The notes beneath the pieces are model-generated. The model ran no database searches and was not told the DNA's origin. It worked only from the letters and a program-made list of their open reading frames with translations. Below are positions 50,770 to 60,146 of a DNA stretch of 64,000 bases, piece after piece. Every line of letters begins with the position of its first letter. Position 1 is the stretch's first letter. Source of the DNA: Parabacteroides distasonis ATCC 8503 (GTDB lineage Bacteria > Bacteroidota > Bacteroidia > Bacteroidales > Tannerellaceae); NCBI RefSeq assembly GCF_000012845.1, contig NC_009615.1:1635501-1699500 (forward strand), read 5' to 3'. A program made the position numbers and the translations under genes.

Positions 50770-51955
50770 ATATCTTATGAGCTTTGATAAGTACCTTATC
50801 CCCATTTTCCAGAGTAGTAGCGAAAAGATAGATAGTTCCTCCATCCGCAATTTTAGTTCGCTTACGTAACTCTTCCACCGAGAGGGGGAAATTACGGACT
50901 GTGATATTCGCTTGGGGAATCTGCCTCGACAAGGTCTTACATTGTTTATTCGTAAAGGGGATCACTTCGTCTACCACAAAAGAACGTCCCGGAAAACAAG
51001 GGACTACCTCATCCGACGTATATAAATGACTGCTAACATGCAATTTACTCAATCCGAAACGAGTGGCGACCGCTTTAAACGCACCTGCCTTCAAGATGGA
51101 GACATTCGGTTCATATAAATAACGCTTGACTTCTCCACGGATGGAGGCGACCGCTTCCCGCTCTTCCATCAATGAGAACGTAAACGATTCCGACTCTTCC
51201 TCCGAGATAAAATTCACGCAACAGATCCGAGGATTCCCGTTTCTCGAGCCTCGTTCCAGCACAAATAAAAGTTCCTTACATTCGTTTTTCACCGAAAGAA
51301 CCTGTATGTCAGTCACACCCGGAAGTAAATCCAGTGTCATACGAATATCCGCCATCGGGGATAGTTTAGCGATCACCCTTGGGGCATGACTAAATAAGAC
51401 GGGGACTAGCTTTGTTAAATCCGGCTCGCAATCTTGCAATGCGAAAACCCGCTTATTTCCTTCTCCCCTACGAGCCGGATCGATATAGAACACATCTATT
51501 CCATCGATCTCAGCCAACAACTCCGTAGAATCGCCATTCAATACCGTTACGTTATCAGCCTCTAGTACCTTGAAATTATGGATAGCCGCCTCGCAATAAG
51601 CGGGAAAGCGTTCGATATAAGTAACCTGCTGTACTTTCCGAGAGAAGAAATAGCTATCGATCCCCAACCCTCCGGTCAAATCACATACATGTGCCTGTGG
51701 ATCTACCAACCTCTGTTTGTACAAGGCAGTTTGTTCCGAGGAACATTGCTCCGCCGCTATCTTCGCCGGAAAAACCAGTCGATCGTTTTGATACCATGAA
51801 GGTAGTTTATCCTTGATCTGCCGCCGAGATTTTAATTGATCCACCACGAAAGGGATATCGATCCCCGGATAACGAGAGGCGGAAAGCAACAGACGATTCA
51901 AATCATCCGACGCATGTTCCTTGATAAATCGTGAAAGTTCCTCTATTTGTTCCAT
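50768..51955 (-). CDS. SAM-dependent methyltransferase with THUMP-like C-terminal domain
   Basis: A 395-residue protein. A class I methyltransferase core at about 95-215 has V-C-D-L-T-G-G-L-G-I-D-S-Y-F (SAM motif I), Y-I-E-R-F (motif II) and Y-I-D-P-A-R-R (motif IV). The C-terminal region (about 300-395), with R-N-F-P-L-S-V-E-E-L-R-K-R, fits the THUMP-like domain of Bacteroidetes RNA methyltransferases of this group. The target is probably rRNA or tRNA; the site is unknown. The gene starts six bases after the sensor kinase stop, so the two share a transcript. Confidence 0.85.
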   Translation of the reverse strand: MEQIEELSRFIKEHASDDLNRLLLSASRYPGIDIPFVVDQLKSRRQIKDKLPSWYQNDRLVFPAKIAAEQCSSEQTALYKQRLVDPQAHVCDLTGGLGIDSYFFSRKVQQVTYIERFPAYCEAAIHNFKVLEADNVTVLNGDSTELLAEIDGIDVFYIDPARRGEGNKRVFALQDCEPDLTKLVPVLFSHAPRVIAKLSPMADIRMTLDLLPGVTDIQVLSVKNECKELLFVLERGSRNGNPRICCVNFISEEESESFTFSLMEEREAVASIRGEVKRYLYEPNVSILKAGAFKAVATRFGLSKLHVSSHLYTSDEVVPCFPGRSFVVDEVIPFTNKQCKTLSRQIPQANITVRNFPLSVEELRKRTKIADGGTIYLFATTLENGDKVLIKAHKI

Positions 51956-51961
51956 GCTTTG

Positions 51962-54253
51962 TCAACCTATACGTTCTTTAGGCAAAGTTAGCATAAAACG
52001 GCTACCTTTACCATATTCCGACTTCAATTGTATCTCACCGCCGAAACGCTGCGCTATCACTTGGCAAATCGCCAGTCCGAGTCCGGTGCCTTGCGCAAAC
52101 TCATCCAATTTGCAAAAACGATCAAAAACTTGCTTCTGTTTCTCCTCAGGGATACCGATACCAGTGTCTTCTACATAGATATGAAGGCAGTCGCCTTTCG
52201 TACAGAAATAGTATCCCACTTCTATATAGCCCGAAGTCGTGAACTTGATGGCATTATTGATAAAATTAGACAATACTTGTTTCAGCCGATAAGGATCTAC
52301 CGCCACAACCACCGGGATCTCGGGGACACGCATGCGTAGCTCTACCCCCTCGGGCATCATCAACTGGAAAGTACAATAGATTTCATTGATCAAGACATTC
52401 AAATCATGGCGATCGAAAACAAAACTCATCTTTCCGGATTCCATACGGGAAAGATCTAAAATATCATTGATCAGTTTCAATAGTAAGTCGGAGTTCGTAT
52501 TAATCAACTTCACGAACTGCTCACGCTCTTCCGGCTCCAAGACCTCTTCCGAGTTCATTAAATTCGAGAAACCGACAATCGCATTCAGCGGCGTACGGAT
52601 CTCATGGCTCATATTCGCCAAGAAAGCCGACTTCATCCGATCCGACTCCTCGGCTTTTTCCCTCGCAGAGATCAAGACCTCCTCCGTATCCTTGATATTT
52701 TGGATATTCAAACATAAGCCATTGATTACATACCCATCATTCGCATCCTCTAAGCTTCCGTAACGAAATTCCCACCATTGGTAACCTTTCCCGTTAAAAT
52801 CGCAACGATATTGAAGGATATGATGAGAGATCGTACCCGTACAAATGAAATCAATCAAGGAGCGCAAACTCTGCCTATCGTCCGGATGAGTCATCTCGTA
52901 CAGCTCATCCAAAGGAATTTCCCGGGGAGAAATATTCACATAGCTAAAGAACTCGTTGTCAAACCGGAAGGTACCAGACTGTAATTTCCAAGCGAATATA
53001 TTCCCCCCTTCCAACGCTAAAGAAAGATGCTCCTTCTCTTGCTTTAAATTAGCGAGCACCGCTTTCCTTCGTCTTGCTTCCCGCCAATAGAGATAAAACA
53101 AATAACCGATCAATGCCAGCAATAAGATCACGCCCAAGGAAGAGGCGATAAAAACCCCAATCTTATACCGTTCAGAAATAGGCATATTGATGATGTGAAC
53201 ATTAGTAGGGACCTCCTCCTTTGAGATACCTAAACGTTGCATCTCCCCCCAATCATACAGATACTCTTTAGGACTCTCTACGATCGGAACGGAAGAGACA
53301 GGCGTACCGGAAAGAATTTTAGCCGCCAACCGAGCCTGTTCCGCCGCTTGTATGCGATTCGAGCAAAAATAGCCTCCCAGAACTTCCACGTTTATATTAA
53401 AGATTTCCCGCACCGCCGTAAATGAAGGAGTCACGAACATCTTAGACAAACCTGCGGATGTATAGTCATAACGGATATTGAAAAATACGCAATAAGGATA
53501 GGTACCATTAATATTACTCAATAAAAACTCCCCATTGGCTTTACGAAAAGGCATGAAATGAATTACATTTTTCGAAGGACGTATCGCCTTCATTCTCATC
53601 TCGGTTCTAAACGTCATGGAATCTACCTTAAAGTCCGGGTCATTTAATTGGAAAGCCAATTGATTATAATTCAATACATATCGGCTCGTATCGACCGCTT
53701 TTATCAACTCCCGGAAAGCCAACTGCCCTAAGGAGGTCTTATCATAATTGATATAAATGCGAGACTTTCCCATTTGCTGATCGATCAAACGAAGGTTTTC
53801 CTTATAATCAATCTTGTCCCAACTACCTGTTACGTTCGGATATTTTTCCAGCAAATCCCAATTAGGGAAATTGACGCCAGAGAAAACAACCGGAACTTTC
53901 TTTACAAAAGGATGGCCGCATTTCATCAACGTATAGGTAGCCTGATCATCATTCACCAATATGATGTCGGGCTTCCAAAGACGTATCGTATCGATAAAGT
54001 TATACATCCGTTCCTCTTCCTCCTCAGCCATATAGCACTCACAATCGAGATAAAACGTGCGGATGTCCGCATTCACCCGGTTTTTTCTCAGTTCTTTCCG
54101 GATATCCGAGTTTAATTCCAGATAGTTCTTGTCATCCCACCGAAAAGATTGGATCACAAGCACACGGCTCCGCTTCGCCTCGGGTTTGCACCCCAACGCC
54201 AATAAGAGCAGAATAAAAACACCCCCGGCATAATTTAAAAATCTCATGTCCAA
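51962..54253 (-). CDS. Sensor histidine kinase with periplasmic ABC-binding-like sensor
   Basis: A 763-residue kinase. A signal/anchor (1-22, with Cys22 as possible lipobox) precedes a periplasmic substrate-binding-like domain (about 30-360). One membrane segment follows (about 363-390), then a PAS domain (about 400-520). HisKA has F-L-A-N-M-S-H-E-I-R-T-P-L-N (phosphoacceptor His near 546). The HATPase domain has N-A-I-K-F-T, D-T-G-I-G-I-P and G-T-G-L-G-L-A-I. There is no receiver or regulator domain and no response regulator gene in the window. The ligand is unknown; the sensor resembles ABC substrate-binding proteins. A -7 box lies at 54274-54281. Confidence 0.9.
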   Translation of the reverse strand: MDMRFLNYAGGVFILLLLALGCKPEAKRSRVLVIQSFRWDDKNYLELNSDIRKELRKNRVNADIRTFYLDCECYMAEEEEERMYNFIDTIRLWKPDIILVNDDQATYTLMKCGHPFVKKVPVVFSGVNFPNWDLLEKYPNVTGSWDKIDYKENLRLIDQQMGKSRIYINYDKTSLGQLAFRELIKAVDTSRYVLNYNQLAFQLNDPDFKVDSMTFRTEMRMKAIRPSKNVIHFMPFRKANGEFLLSNINGTYPYCVFFNIRYDYTSAGLSKMFVTPSFTAVREIFNINVEVLGGYFCSNRIQAAEQARLAAKILSGTPVSSVPIVESPKEYLYDWGEMQRLGISKEEVPTNVHIINMPISERYKIGVFIASSLGVILLLALIGYLFYLYWREARRRKAVLANLKQEKEHLSLALEGGNIFAWKLQSGTFRFDNEFFSYVNISPREIPLDELYEMTHPDDRQSLRSLIDFICTGTISHHILQYRCDFNGKGYQWWEFRYGSLEDANDGYVINGLCLNIQNIKDTEEVLISAREKAEESDRMKSAFLANMSHEIRTPLNAIVGFSNLMNSEEVLEPEEREQFVKLINTNSDLLLKLINDILDLSRMESGKMSFVFDRHDLNVLINEIYCTFQLMMPEGVELRMRVPEIPVVVAVDPYRLKQVLSNFINNAIKFTTSGYIEVGYYFCTKGDCLHIYVEDTGIGIPEEKQKQVFDRFCKLDEFAQGTGLGLAICQVIAQRFGGEIQLKSEYGKGSRFMLTLPKERIG

Positions 54254-54273
54254 ACTTTAAACAGTAAATGTGA

Positions 54274-54281
54274 CAAAAGTA
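54274..54281 (-). promoter_or_regulatory. -7 promoter element of the sensor kinase gene
   Basis: CAAAAGTA on the plus strand reads TACTTTTG on the minus strand, 20 bases before the start codon at 54253. Confidence 0.55.
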
Positions 54282-54385
54282 CGACTATTTTCAGTATTCA
54301 CATTCATTAGCTGTATCTTTCTTTCCTTTCATCCCTTCTAAAATGAATAAATAAATCTTTTATAGGGATTGTCAAGGAAAAGCCG

Positions 54386-54393
54386 TATATTTG
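54386..54393 (+). promoter_or_regulatory. -7 promoter element of the dehydrogenase-bcp-recA operon
   Basis: TATATTTG matches TAnnTTTG exactly, about 57 bases before the ATG at 54450. The three genes that follow are closely packed, so this promoter probably contributes to recA expression. Confidence 0.55.
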
Positions 54394-54449
54394 TCCATTG
54401 GTTGAAAACCTTGTAAACTGTATATTAACAAGATTAATTCTATTAGTAA

Positions 54450-55643
54450 ATGGGAAGAGTATTAGTTATTGGTGCAGGGGGCGTAAGTACCGTTGCTGTT
54501 AAGAAAATAGCGATGAATGCGGATGTCTTCACGGATATCATGGTAGCTAGCCGTACGAAAAGTAAATGCGACAAGATCGCCGCCGATATCAAGAACGTAA
54601 AAGTGCAAACCGCACAGGTAGACGCAGATAACGTGCAAGAGCTTGTTGCCTTGTTTAACGCCTTCAAACCGGATTTGGTGGTAAATCTGGCCTTACCTTA
54701 TCAAGACTTGCATATCATGGATGCTTGTCTGGAATACGGCGTTAGCTATTTAGATACGGCCAACTACGAACCGCTTGATGAAGCCAAATATCAATACAGC
54801 TGGCAATGGGCCTATAAAGATCGTTTCGAGAAAGCCGGTCTTACCGCTATCTTGGGATGTGGTTTCGATCCGGGGGTTACCGGCGTATATACAGCCTATG
54901 CGGCAAAGCATCATTTCGACGAGATACACTATCTGGATATCGTAGACTGCAACGCAGGAGATCACCATAAGGCATTCGCTACCAATTTCAATCCGGAAAT
55001 CAATATCCGTGAGATTACTCAACGTGGCAAATATTTCGAGGATGGGGAATGGAAGGAGACCGATCCGTTAAGCGTACATAAAGCCTTGAATTATCCGAAT
55101 GTAGGACCGAAAGAATCGTATTTGATGTATCACGAGGAATTGGAAAGTTTGACCAAAAACTTCCCGACCCTCAAACGGGCTCGTTTCTGGATGACTTTCG
55201 GACAGGAATACTTGACTCATCTACGTGTCATCCAAAATATCGGTATGGCTCGTATCGACCCGATCCTTTACAACGGGCAGGAAATCGTTCCGATCCAATT
55301 CTTAAAAGCCGTATTGCCGAACCCGGGTGATCTGGGAGAGAATTATACTGGCGAGACTTCCATCGGTTGCCGCATCCGTGGTATCAAGGACGGTAAGGAA
55401 TTAACTTATTACGTATACAACAACTGTAGCCACCATGCCGCTTATCTAGAGACAGGAGCGCAAGGTGTTAGTTATACCACCGGTGTTCCCGCCATGATCG
55501 GCGCCAAATTATTTATGCAAGGCATTTGGAAGAAACCGGGAGTATGGAATGTAGAGGAATTCAATCCGGACCCATTCATGAAAGAGCTAAATGAGCAAGG
55601 TTTGCCTTGGCATGAATTGTTTAACATTGACTTAGAATTGTAA
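54450..55643 (+). CDS. Saccharopine dehydrogenase family protein (carboxynorspermidine synthase-like)
   Basis: A 397-residue NAD(P)-dependent dehydrogenase. The Rossmann fold begins V-L-V-I-G-A-G-G-V-S (about 4-13). A-L-P-Y-Q-D (about 81-86) and G-C-G-F-D-P-G-V-T (about 136-144) are typical of the Lys1-like branch that includes carboxynorspermidine dehydrogenase (CANSDH). That enzyme joins diaminopropane or putrescine to aspartate semialdehyde in polyamine synthesis. Length and motifs fit. The decarboxylase partner is not in the window. bcp begins one base after the stop, so translation is coupled. Confidence 0.88.
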   Translation: MGRVLVIGAGGVSTVAVKKIAMNADVFTDIMVASRTKSKCDKIAADIKNVKVQTAQVDADNVQELVALFNAFKPDLVVNLALPYQDLHIMDACLEYGVSYLDTANYEPLDEAKYQYSWQWAYKDRFEKAGLTAILGCGFDPGVTGVYTAYAAKHHFDEIHYLDIVDCNAGDHHKAFATNFNPEINIREITQRGKYFEDGEWKETDPLSVHKALNYPNVGPKESYLMYHEELESLTKNFPTLKRARFWMTFGQEYLTHLRVIQNIGMARIDPILYNGQEIVPIQFLKAVLPNPGDLGENYTGETSIGCRIRGIKDGKELTYYVYNNCSHHAAYLETGAQGVSYTTGVPAMIGAKLFMQGIWKKPGVWNVEEFNPDPFMKELNEQGLPWHELFNIDLEL

Positions 55644-55644
55644 T

Positions 55645-56103
55645 ATGGCAGTACAAATAGGCGATAAGGTTCCCGAGTTTTTGGGAACCGATCAAGACGG
55701 TAAAGAGGTAAAGATGAGTGACTATAAAGGGAAAAAAGTAGCGCTCTATTTCTATCCGAAAGATAACACGAGCGGTTGCACGGCGGAAGCATGCAGCTTA
55801 CGTGACGGCTATCAAGCCTTACAAGCGAAAGGCTTCGAGATCATCGGAGTAAGCAAAGATAGCGCCAAATCGCATCAAGGCTTTATACAAAAGCAAAACT
55901 TACCTTTCCGTTTAATAGCGGACACAGACACGACCTTACAAGAACAGTTTGGTGTGTGGGCTGAGAAAAAAATGTACGGACGTTCATACATGGGGACTCT
56001 CCGGACCACCTTTATCATTAACGAGGAAGGTATTGTTACTAATATCATCGGGCCGAAAGAGGTGAAGACAAAAGACCATGCAAATCAAATCCTTAATTTA
56101 TAA
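55645..56103 (+). CDS. bcp: Thioredoxin-dependent thiol peroxidase (Bcp/PrxQ)
   Basis: A 152-residue peroxiredoxin. The peroxidatic cysteine lies in Y-P-K-D-N-T-S-G-C-T-A-E-A-C-S-L-R (about C45) with the resolving cysteine five residues on (C50), the C-x4-C layout of the PrxQ type. A late F-I-I-N-E-E-G (about 129-135) is also typical. It reduces hydroperoxides in the cytosol. It sits between the dehydrogenase and recA in one operon. Confidence 0.95.
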   Translation: MAVQIGDKVPEFLGTDQDGKEVKMSDYKGKKVALYFYPKDNTSGCTAEACSLRDGYQALQAKGFEIIGVSKDSAKSHQGFIQKQNLPFRLIADTDTTLQEQFGVWAEKKMYGRSYMGTLRTTFIINEEGIVTNIIGPKEVKTKDHANQILNL

Positions 56104-56112
56104 GGGACACAT

Positions 56113-57165
56113 ATGGCAAAAGAAGAAAATTTGTTCGAAGAAAAAGCGAAAGAAGAAGGTGGTAAACCAGCCGCTAACACGGATAAGCTAAAGGCTTTAC
56201 GTGCGGCAATGGATAAAATCGAGAAGAACTACGGAAAAGGTTCGATCATGAAACTAGGCGATGAAAACATCGAGGATATCGAGGTGATACCGACAGGCTC
56301 TATCGCTTTAAACGCAGCGCTGGGCGTAGGCGGATATCCGAAAGGACGTATCGTCGAGATCTATGGTCCGGAATCTTCCGGTAAGACAACCATAGCGATC
56401 CATGCGATCGCCGAGGCTCAGAAAAAAGGAGGTATCGCCGCATTTATCGATGCGGAGCATGCTTTTGACCGTTTCTATGCTGAAAAGTTAGGCGTTGATG
56501 TAGAGAACCTATGGATCTCCCAGCCGGATAACGGTGAGCAGGCCTTGGAAATAGCCGAGCAGTTGATCCGTTCATCCGCCGTAGATATCATTGTTATCGA
56601 CTCCGTAGCCGCTTTGACTCCTAAAGCTGAGATTGAGGGCGATATGGGAGACAGCAAGATGGGTCTGCAAGCTCGCTTAATGTCGCAAGCCCTTCGTAAA
56701 TTGACAGCTGCGATCAATAAGACGAATACGACCTGTATCTTCATCAACCAATTGCGTGATAAGATCGGCGTAATGTTCGGGAACCCGGAAACGACGACTG
56801 GTGGTAATGCGTTGAAGTTCTACGCCTCAGTCCGTTTGGATATCCGTAGTATTGGAAAGCTGAAAGATGGTGACGAGATCAAGGGTAACCAAGTGCGTGT
56901 GAAAGTCATAAAAAACAAGGTGGCTCCTCCATTCCGCAAGGCAGAGTTCGATATCATGTTCGGTCAAGGTATCTCCCGTTCCGGAGAGATCATCGATCTT
57001 GGCTCTGAACTGAATATCATCAAGAAGAGCGGTTCGTGGTACAGCTACAATGATACCAAATTGGGACAAGGTCGTGATGCGGCAAAACAATGTGTCGAGG
57101 ACAATCCCGAATTGGCAGACGAATTATCCGAATTAATATTTGAGGCATTAAAAGCCAACAAGTAA
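56113..57165 (+). CDS. recA: Recombinase RecA
   Basis: A 350-residue RecA. Walker A is G-P-E-S-S-G-K-T-T (about 76-84). Walker B lies at [11 protein letters not shown] (about 154-164). L1 has [10 protein letters not shown] (about 175-184), and the L2 region has N-P-E-T-T-T-G-G-N (about 216-224). It forms the filament for homologous recombination and the SOS response. The N-terminus is longer and more acidic than in E. coli. A SOS box was not identified. It starts nine bases after bcp. Confidence 0.98.
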   Translation: MAKEENLFEEKAKEEGGKPAANTDKLKALRAAMDKIEKNYGKGSIMKLGDENIEDIEVIPTGSIALNAALGVGGYPKGRIVEIYGPESSGKTTIAIHAIAEAQKKGGIAAFIDAEHAFDRFYAEKLGVDVENLWISQPDNGEQALEIAEQLIRSSAVDIIVIDSVAALTPKAEIEGDMGDSKMGLQARLMSQALRKLTAAINKTNTTCIFINQLRDKIGVMFGNPETTTGGNALKFYASVRLDIRSIGKLKDGDEIKGNQVRVKVIKNKVAPPFRKAEFDIMFGQGISRSGEIIDLGSELNIIKKSGSWYSYNDTKLGQGRDAAKQCVEDNPELADELSELIFEALKANK

Positions 57166-57170
57166 TTTGC

Positions 57171-57192
57171 GGGGGCGGGCACCCCCCGCCCC
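57171..57192 (+). repeat. G/C-rich palindrome after recA
   Basis: GGGGCGGG and CCCCGCCCC pair around CACC, followed by TATACG, as in the REP-like family (stem, then TA-C). It lies five bases after the recA stop and before the glycan operon, so it may end or slow the recA transcript. Confidence 0.6.
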
Positions 57193-57206
57193 TATACGAA
57201 ATTGTA

Positions 57207-58160
57207 ATGAGTAATAAAGACAAATATCGTTTACTTTGCAATACTGAAAAAAATATACCGATCTTCTCACATGACTGGTGGTTGGATACGGTTTGCGGAG
57301 AAAAAAAATGGGATGTCTTGCTTATAGAACAAAAGGGAAAGATACAGGCAACCCTCCCCCTTTACGTCCCCCATTCCGATATTGTCTCAATGCCTTCTTA
57401 CACCCAAACAATGGGCCCTTGGTTCACCGCAAGTTCCTCCGACACGAAATATACGACCGAGTTAGGACGACGTCAAGAACTATGCAAACAATTCACGGAA
57501 GAACTAAAACGCTATCCGCACTTCCTGCAAAATTTCAATTATGACATCACGGATTGGCTTCCGTTTTATTGGGCGGGATATAACCAAACGACACGTTATA
57601 CCTATTTATTAAAAAATATCCGGGATCATCAAGCGGTATGGGAGAATATGAGCCCCAATATCCGGCGAAATATTACGAAAGCGCAGAATAAATACCATAT
57701 ATCCGTAAAAAAAGGGATTCCTTTGAATGAGTTCCTAGCTGTACAAGCCCAAACATTTGACCGCCAGCATGTACGAATCAAGGAAGACACGAATGTACTG
57801 AAAGACTTGATCGCCACTTGCCGACAAAGAGGACAAGGTGATTTATGGGGAGGTTATGACGAGCAAGGCCATTTACATGCGGCCGCTTTCATCGTATGGC
57901 AAGATCGATCGGCTTACTATCTCGCTGGAGGAGGAAATCCGGTCTATAGAGGTTCCGGAGCGCAAAGCTACGTCCTGTGGGAATGTCTTCATTTCGTTTC
58001 TCAATTTACGACGGTATTTGATTTCGAAGGGTCTATGCTACCCGGAGTAGAACGTTTCTTCCGCGAGTTCGGAGCTATCCAAACCCCATTTTTCACAATA
58101 TCTAGGGGGAAATTGAGTTTATTAGACAGAGCACGCATTAAACTAAGCAAATGGGTATGA
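57207..58160 (+). CDS. FemAB/BioF2-like GNAT-fold acyltransferase
   Basis: A 317-residue protein. The core segment N-I-R-R-N-I-T-K-A (about 150-158) and the late Y-Y-L-A-G-G-G-N-P-x-x-R-G-S-G-A-Q-S-Y (about 234-252) match the FemAB-like/BioF2-like acyltransferases found in exopolysaccharide clusters. F-D-F-E-G-S (about 271-276) is the closing motif. Such proteins add an amino-acyl or acyl group to a sugar or lipid amine. It is the first gene of the glycan operon, 41 bases after recA. Confidence 0.8.
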   Translation: MSNKDKYRLLCNTEKNIPIFSHDWWLDTVCGEKKWDVLLIEQKGKIQATLPLYVPHSDIVSMPSYTQTMGPWFTASSSDTKYTTELGRRQELCKQFTEELKRYPHFLQNFNYDITDWLPFYWAGYNQTTRYTYLLKNIRDHQAVWENMSPNIRRNITKAQNKYHISVKKGIPLNEFLAVQAQTFDRQHVRIKEDTNVLKDLIATCRQRGQGDLWGGYDEQGHLHAAAFIVWQDRSAYYLAGGGNPVYRGSGAQSYVLWECLHFVSQFTTVFDFEGSMLPGVERFFREFGAIQTPFFTISRGKLSLLDRARIKLSKWV

Positions 58161-59458
58161 AAAATCGCACTTTACATTATATAATACGTTTTCTTGTAGG
58201 AGATGATGTCCCTAGCGAACTGGTGGAAACGATCGGGTACACGGCTGATCCCAATAAATTCGACCGATATAACGTCGTTATCATTCCATCCGGCTTCTTT
58301 GATGGACAAACATACGGGACTCCTGCTTCCTTACCGGAACTCCCTTTGCAAGAGGTTCAAGGTATCCCCTTGTTATTCGGCTCGCCGAAAGAGGAATGGG
58401 TAAGAGATACATGGGTGGTTCATGCCGATATCATCGCAAGTACTTATTTTCTCATTTCCAGATACGAGGAGATGGTACGGCGTGGACTTCGGGATGAGCA
58501 TGGAAGATTTCCCGGTAAAGAGTCCTTGCCCTACCGGGCCGGTTTCCTGCATCGTCCGATCGTGGATGAATATCGCATGCTGCTTCATCGTTGGCTACGC
58601 CAATCCCGGTTACGTGTACCCGAGGTAAAAAAGCAAATCCGGAAGATCTACCTCACGCACGACGTAGATTCTCCGACTCTATATCGTTCGTGGAAAGGTT
58701 TGATACGGTCTATTAGAGATAGAAGAGGTTTATATAAATCCTTTCAAGGTAAATTCGGTACCCTTGAGAAAGACCCGTTTTATACCTTCCCTTGGTTTTT
58801 CCGCCAGAATAGTATCCTTCAGGATTTGATCGGGAAGGAACAATGTCACCCTATCCTATTTATCCGGAACGGGGGGAAAGCCAAGCACGACAAACCTCAT
58901 TACGATTTGAGGAATAAAGATATTCGTAAATTGATAAAAAGTGCTCTAGAGCATAATGTAACTATTGGTTTGCATAGTAGCTACCAAGCGGGTACGACTC
59001 CCAGCCTTATCCGGAAAGAGAAAACCGGTCTGGAAGATCATATCGGTAAAAATGTTCGGTTCAACCGTCATCATTTCTTGGCTATCCGGGAACCGGAAGA
59101 TATGGACCAAATAGAGGCTGCTGGGGTTACGGACGATTTCACCATGGGGTATGCCGATGTCTCCGGATTCCGGTTAGGGACTTGCTACCCGGTTCGTTGG
59201 ATCAATCCGATCACCCGCCGGCTATCTCCTCTCCGACTACATCCGCTTATTATAATGGATTGTACCCTAGAGGAGGAAAAATATATGGGACTGGATTTTG
59301 ACAGGGCTTTAACCTATTGCCGGAATTTAGTGGAACAAGTAAATAATGTAGGAGGTGAATTGGTTTTACTATGGCATAATGACTCCGTACAAGAAGGGTC
59401 CGGAAGTTATTTACGTAAATTATACGCCCAGCTATTAAAAGAATTAGCGAAGCAGTGA
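58151..59458 (+). CDS. Polysaccharide deacetylase-like protein
   Basis: A 435-residue protein of the CE4/NodB fold. I-Y-L-T-H-D-V-D-S-P (about 165-174) holds the metal-binding D-D-type motif, and G-L-H-S-S-Y-Q-A-G (about 277-285) holds the H-S motif. The N-terminal 150 residues are a family-specific domain rich in aromatics. It would remove N-acetyl groups from a sugar of the glycan or act on a lipid-linked intermediate. It overlaps the upstream gene by ten bases, and the next one starts at a GTG overlapping its stop, so all are coupled. Confidence 0.85.
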   Translation: MGMKNRTLHYIIRFLVGDDVPSELVETIGYTADPNKFDRYNVVIIPSGFFDGQTYGTPASLPELPLQEVQGIPLLFGSPKEEWVRDTWVVHADIIASTYFLISRYEEMVRRGLRDEHGRFPGKESLPYRAGFLHRPIVDEYRMLLHRWLRQSRLRVPEVKKQIRKIYLTHDVDSPTLYRSWKGLIRSIRDRRGLYKSFQGKFGTLEKDPFYTFPWFFRQNSILQDLIGKEQCHPILFIRNGGKAKHDKPHYDLRNKDIRKLIKSALEHNVTIGLHSSYQAGTTPSLIRKEKTGLEDHIGKNVRFNRHHFLAIREPEDMDQIEAAGVTDDFTMGYADVSGFRLGTCYPVRWINPITRRLSPLRLHPLIIMDCTLEEEKYMGLDFDRALTYCRNLVEQVNNVGGELVLLWHNDSVQEGSGSYLRKLYAQLLKELAKQ

Positions 59459-60132
59459 AAACAACAAAATCCCTGTATTCAAATAAATCAGAAAGAATGA
59501 TTACTAATTGTAAAAATATTTTAGTCCTCGCCCCTCATACGGATGATGGGGAACTTGGGTTGGGGGGAACTATCTCACGCCTGATAGAAGATGGTAAAAA
59601 AGTGACCTATGTGGCTTTCTCCACCGCACAGCAATCGGTTCCCGAAGGTTTTCCGAAAGATATCTTGAAGACAGAGGTCAAGCAAGCGACCCAGACCTTA
59701 GGTATAGAACCGGGAAACCTAATCATATACAATTACGAAGTAAGAAAACTGGGATACGCAAGACAAGAGATATTAGAGGAGTTAATACGCCTGAAAAAAG
59801 TATCCGATTTTGACCTAGTCTTCATCCCTAGCTTGCACGACATCCACCAAGATCATACGACGATCGCCCAAGAGGGTCTACGAGCGTTCAAAAACACGAA
59901 TATATTAGGTTATGAGTTAATCTGGAACAACCTGACATTCAATACACAATGTTTTGTAAGGCTGGAAGAGCGCCATATCGACGCAAAGGTAGAATCATTG
60001 AAAGCCTATAAATCGCAAGGAGCGAGAGATTATCTATCCAAGGACTTTATCTATTCATTAGCAAGAGCACGGGGCGTCCAAGCAGGATGTACCTATGCGG
60101 AAGCGTTTGAAGTCATTCGTCTATTCTTATAA
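59455..60132 (+). CDS. PIG-L family N-deacetylase
   Basis: A 225-residue deacetylase. The zinc site has A-P-H-T-D-D-G-E-L-G (about 25-34), and H-x-D-H lies in S-L-H-D-I-H-Q-D-H (about 127-135). PIG-L enzymes act on N-acetylglucosaminyl lipids or bacillithiol-type precursors. The start is uncertain: a GTG at 59455 gives 14 more residues than the ATG at 59497; the GTG overlaps the upstream stop and is favoured by coupling. Together with the preceding gene, two deacetylases sit side by side, which suggests two amines are freed in the same glycan. Confidence 0.85.
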   Translation: MKTTKSLYSNKSERMITNCKNILVLAPHTDDGELGLGGTISRLIEDGKKVTYVAFSTAQQSVPEGFPKDILKTEVKQATQTLGIEPGNLIIYNYEVRKLGYARQEILEELIRLKKVSDFDLVFIPSLHDIHQDHTTIAQEGLRAFKNTNILGYELIWNNLTFNTQCFVRLEERHIDAKVESLKAYKSQGARDYLSKDFIYSLARARGVQAGCTYAEAFEVIRLFL

Positions 60133-60146
60133 CCCTGATTGAATCC

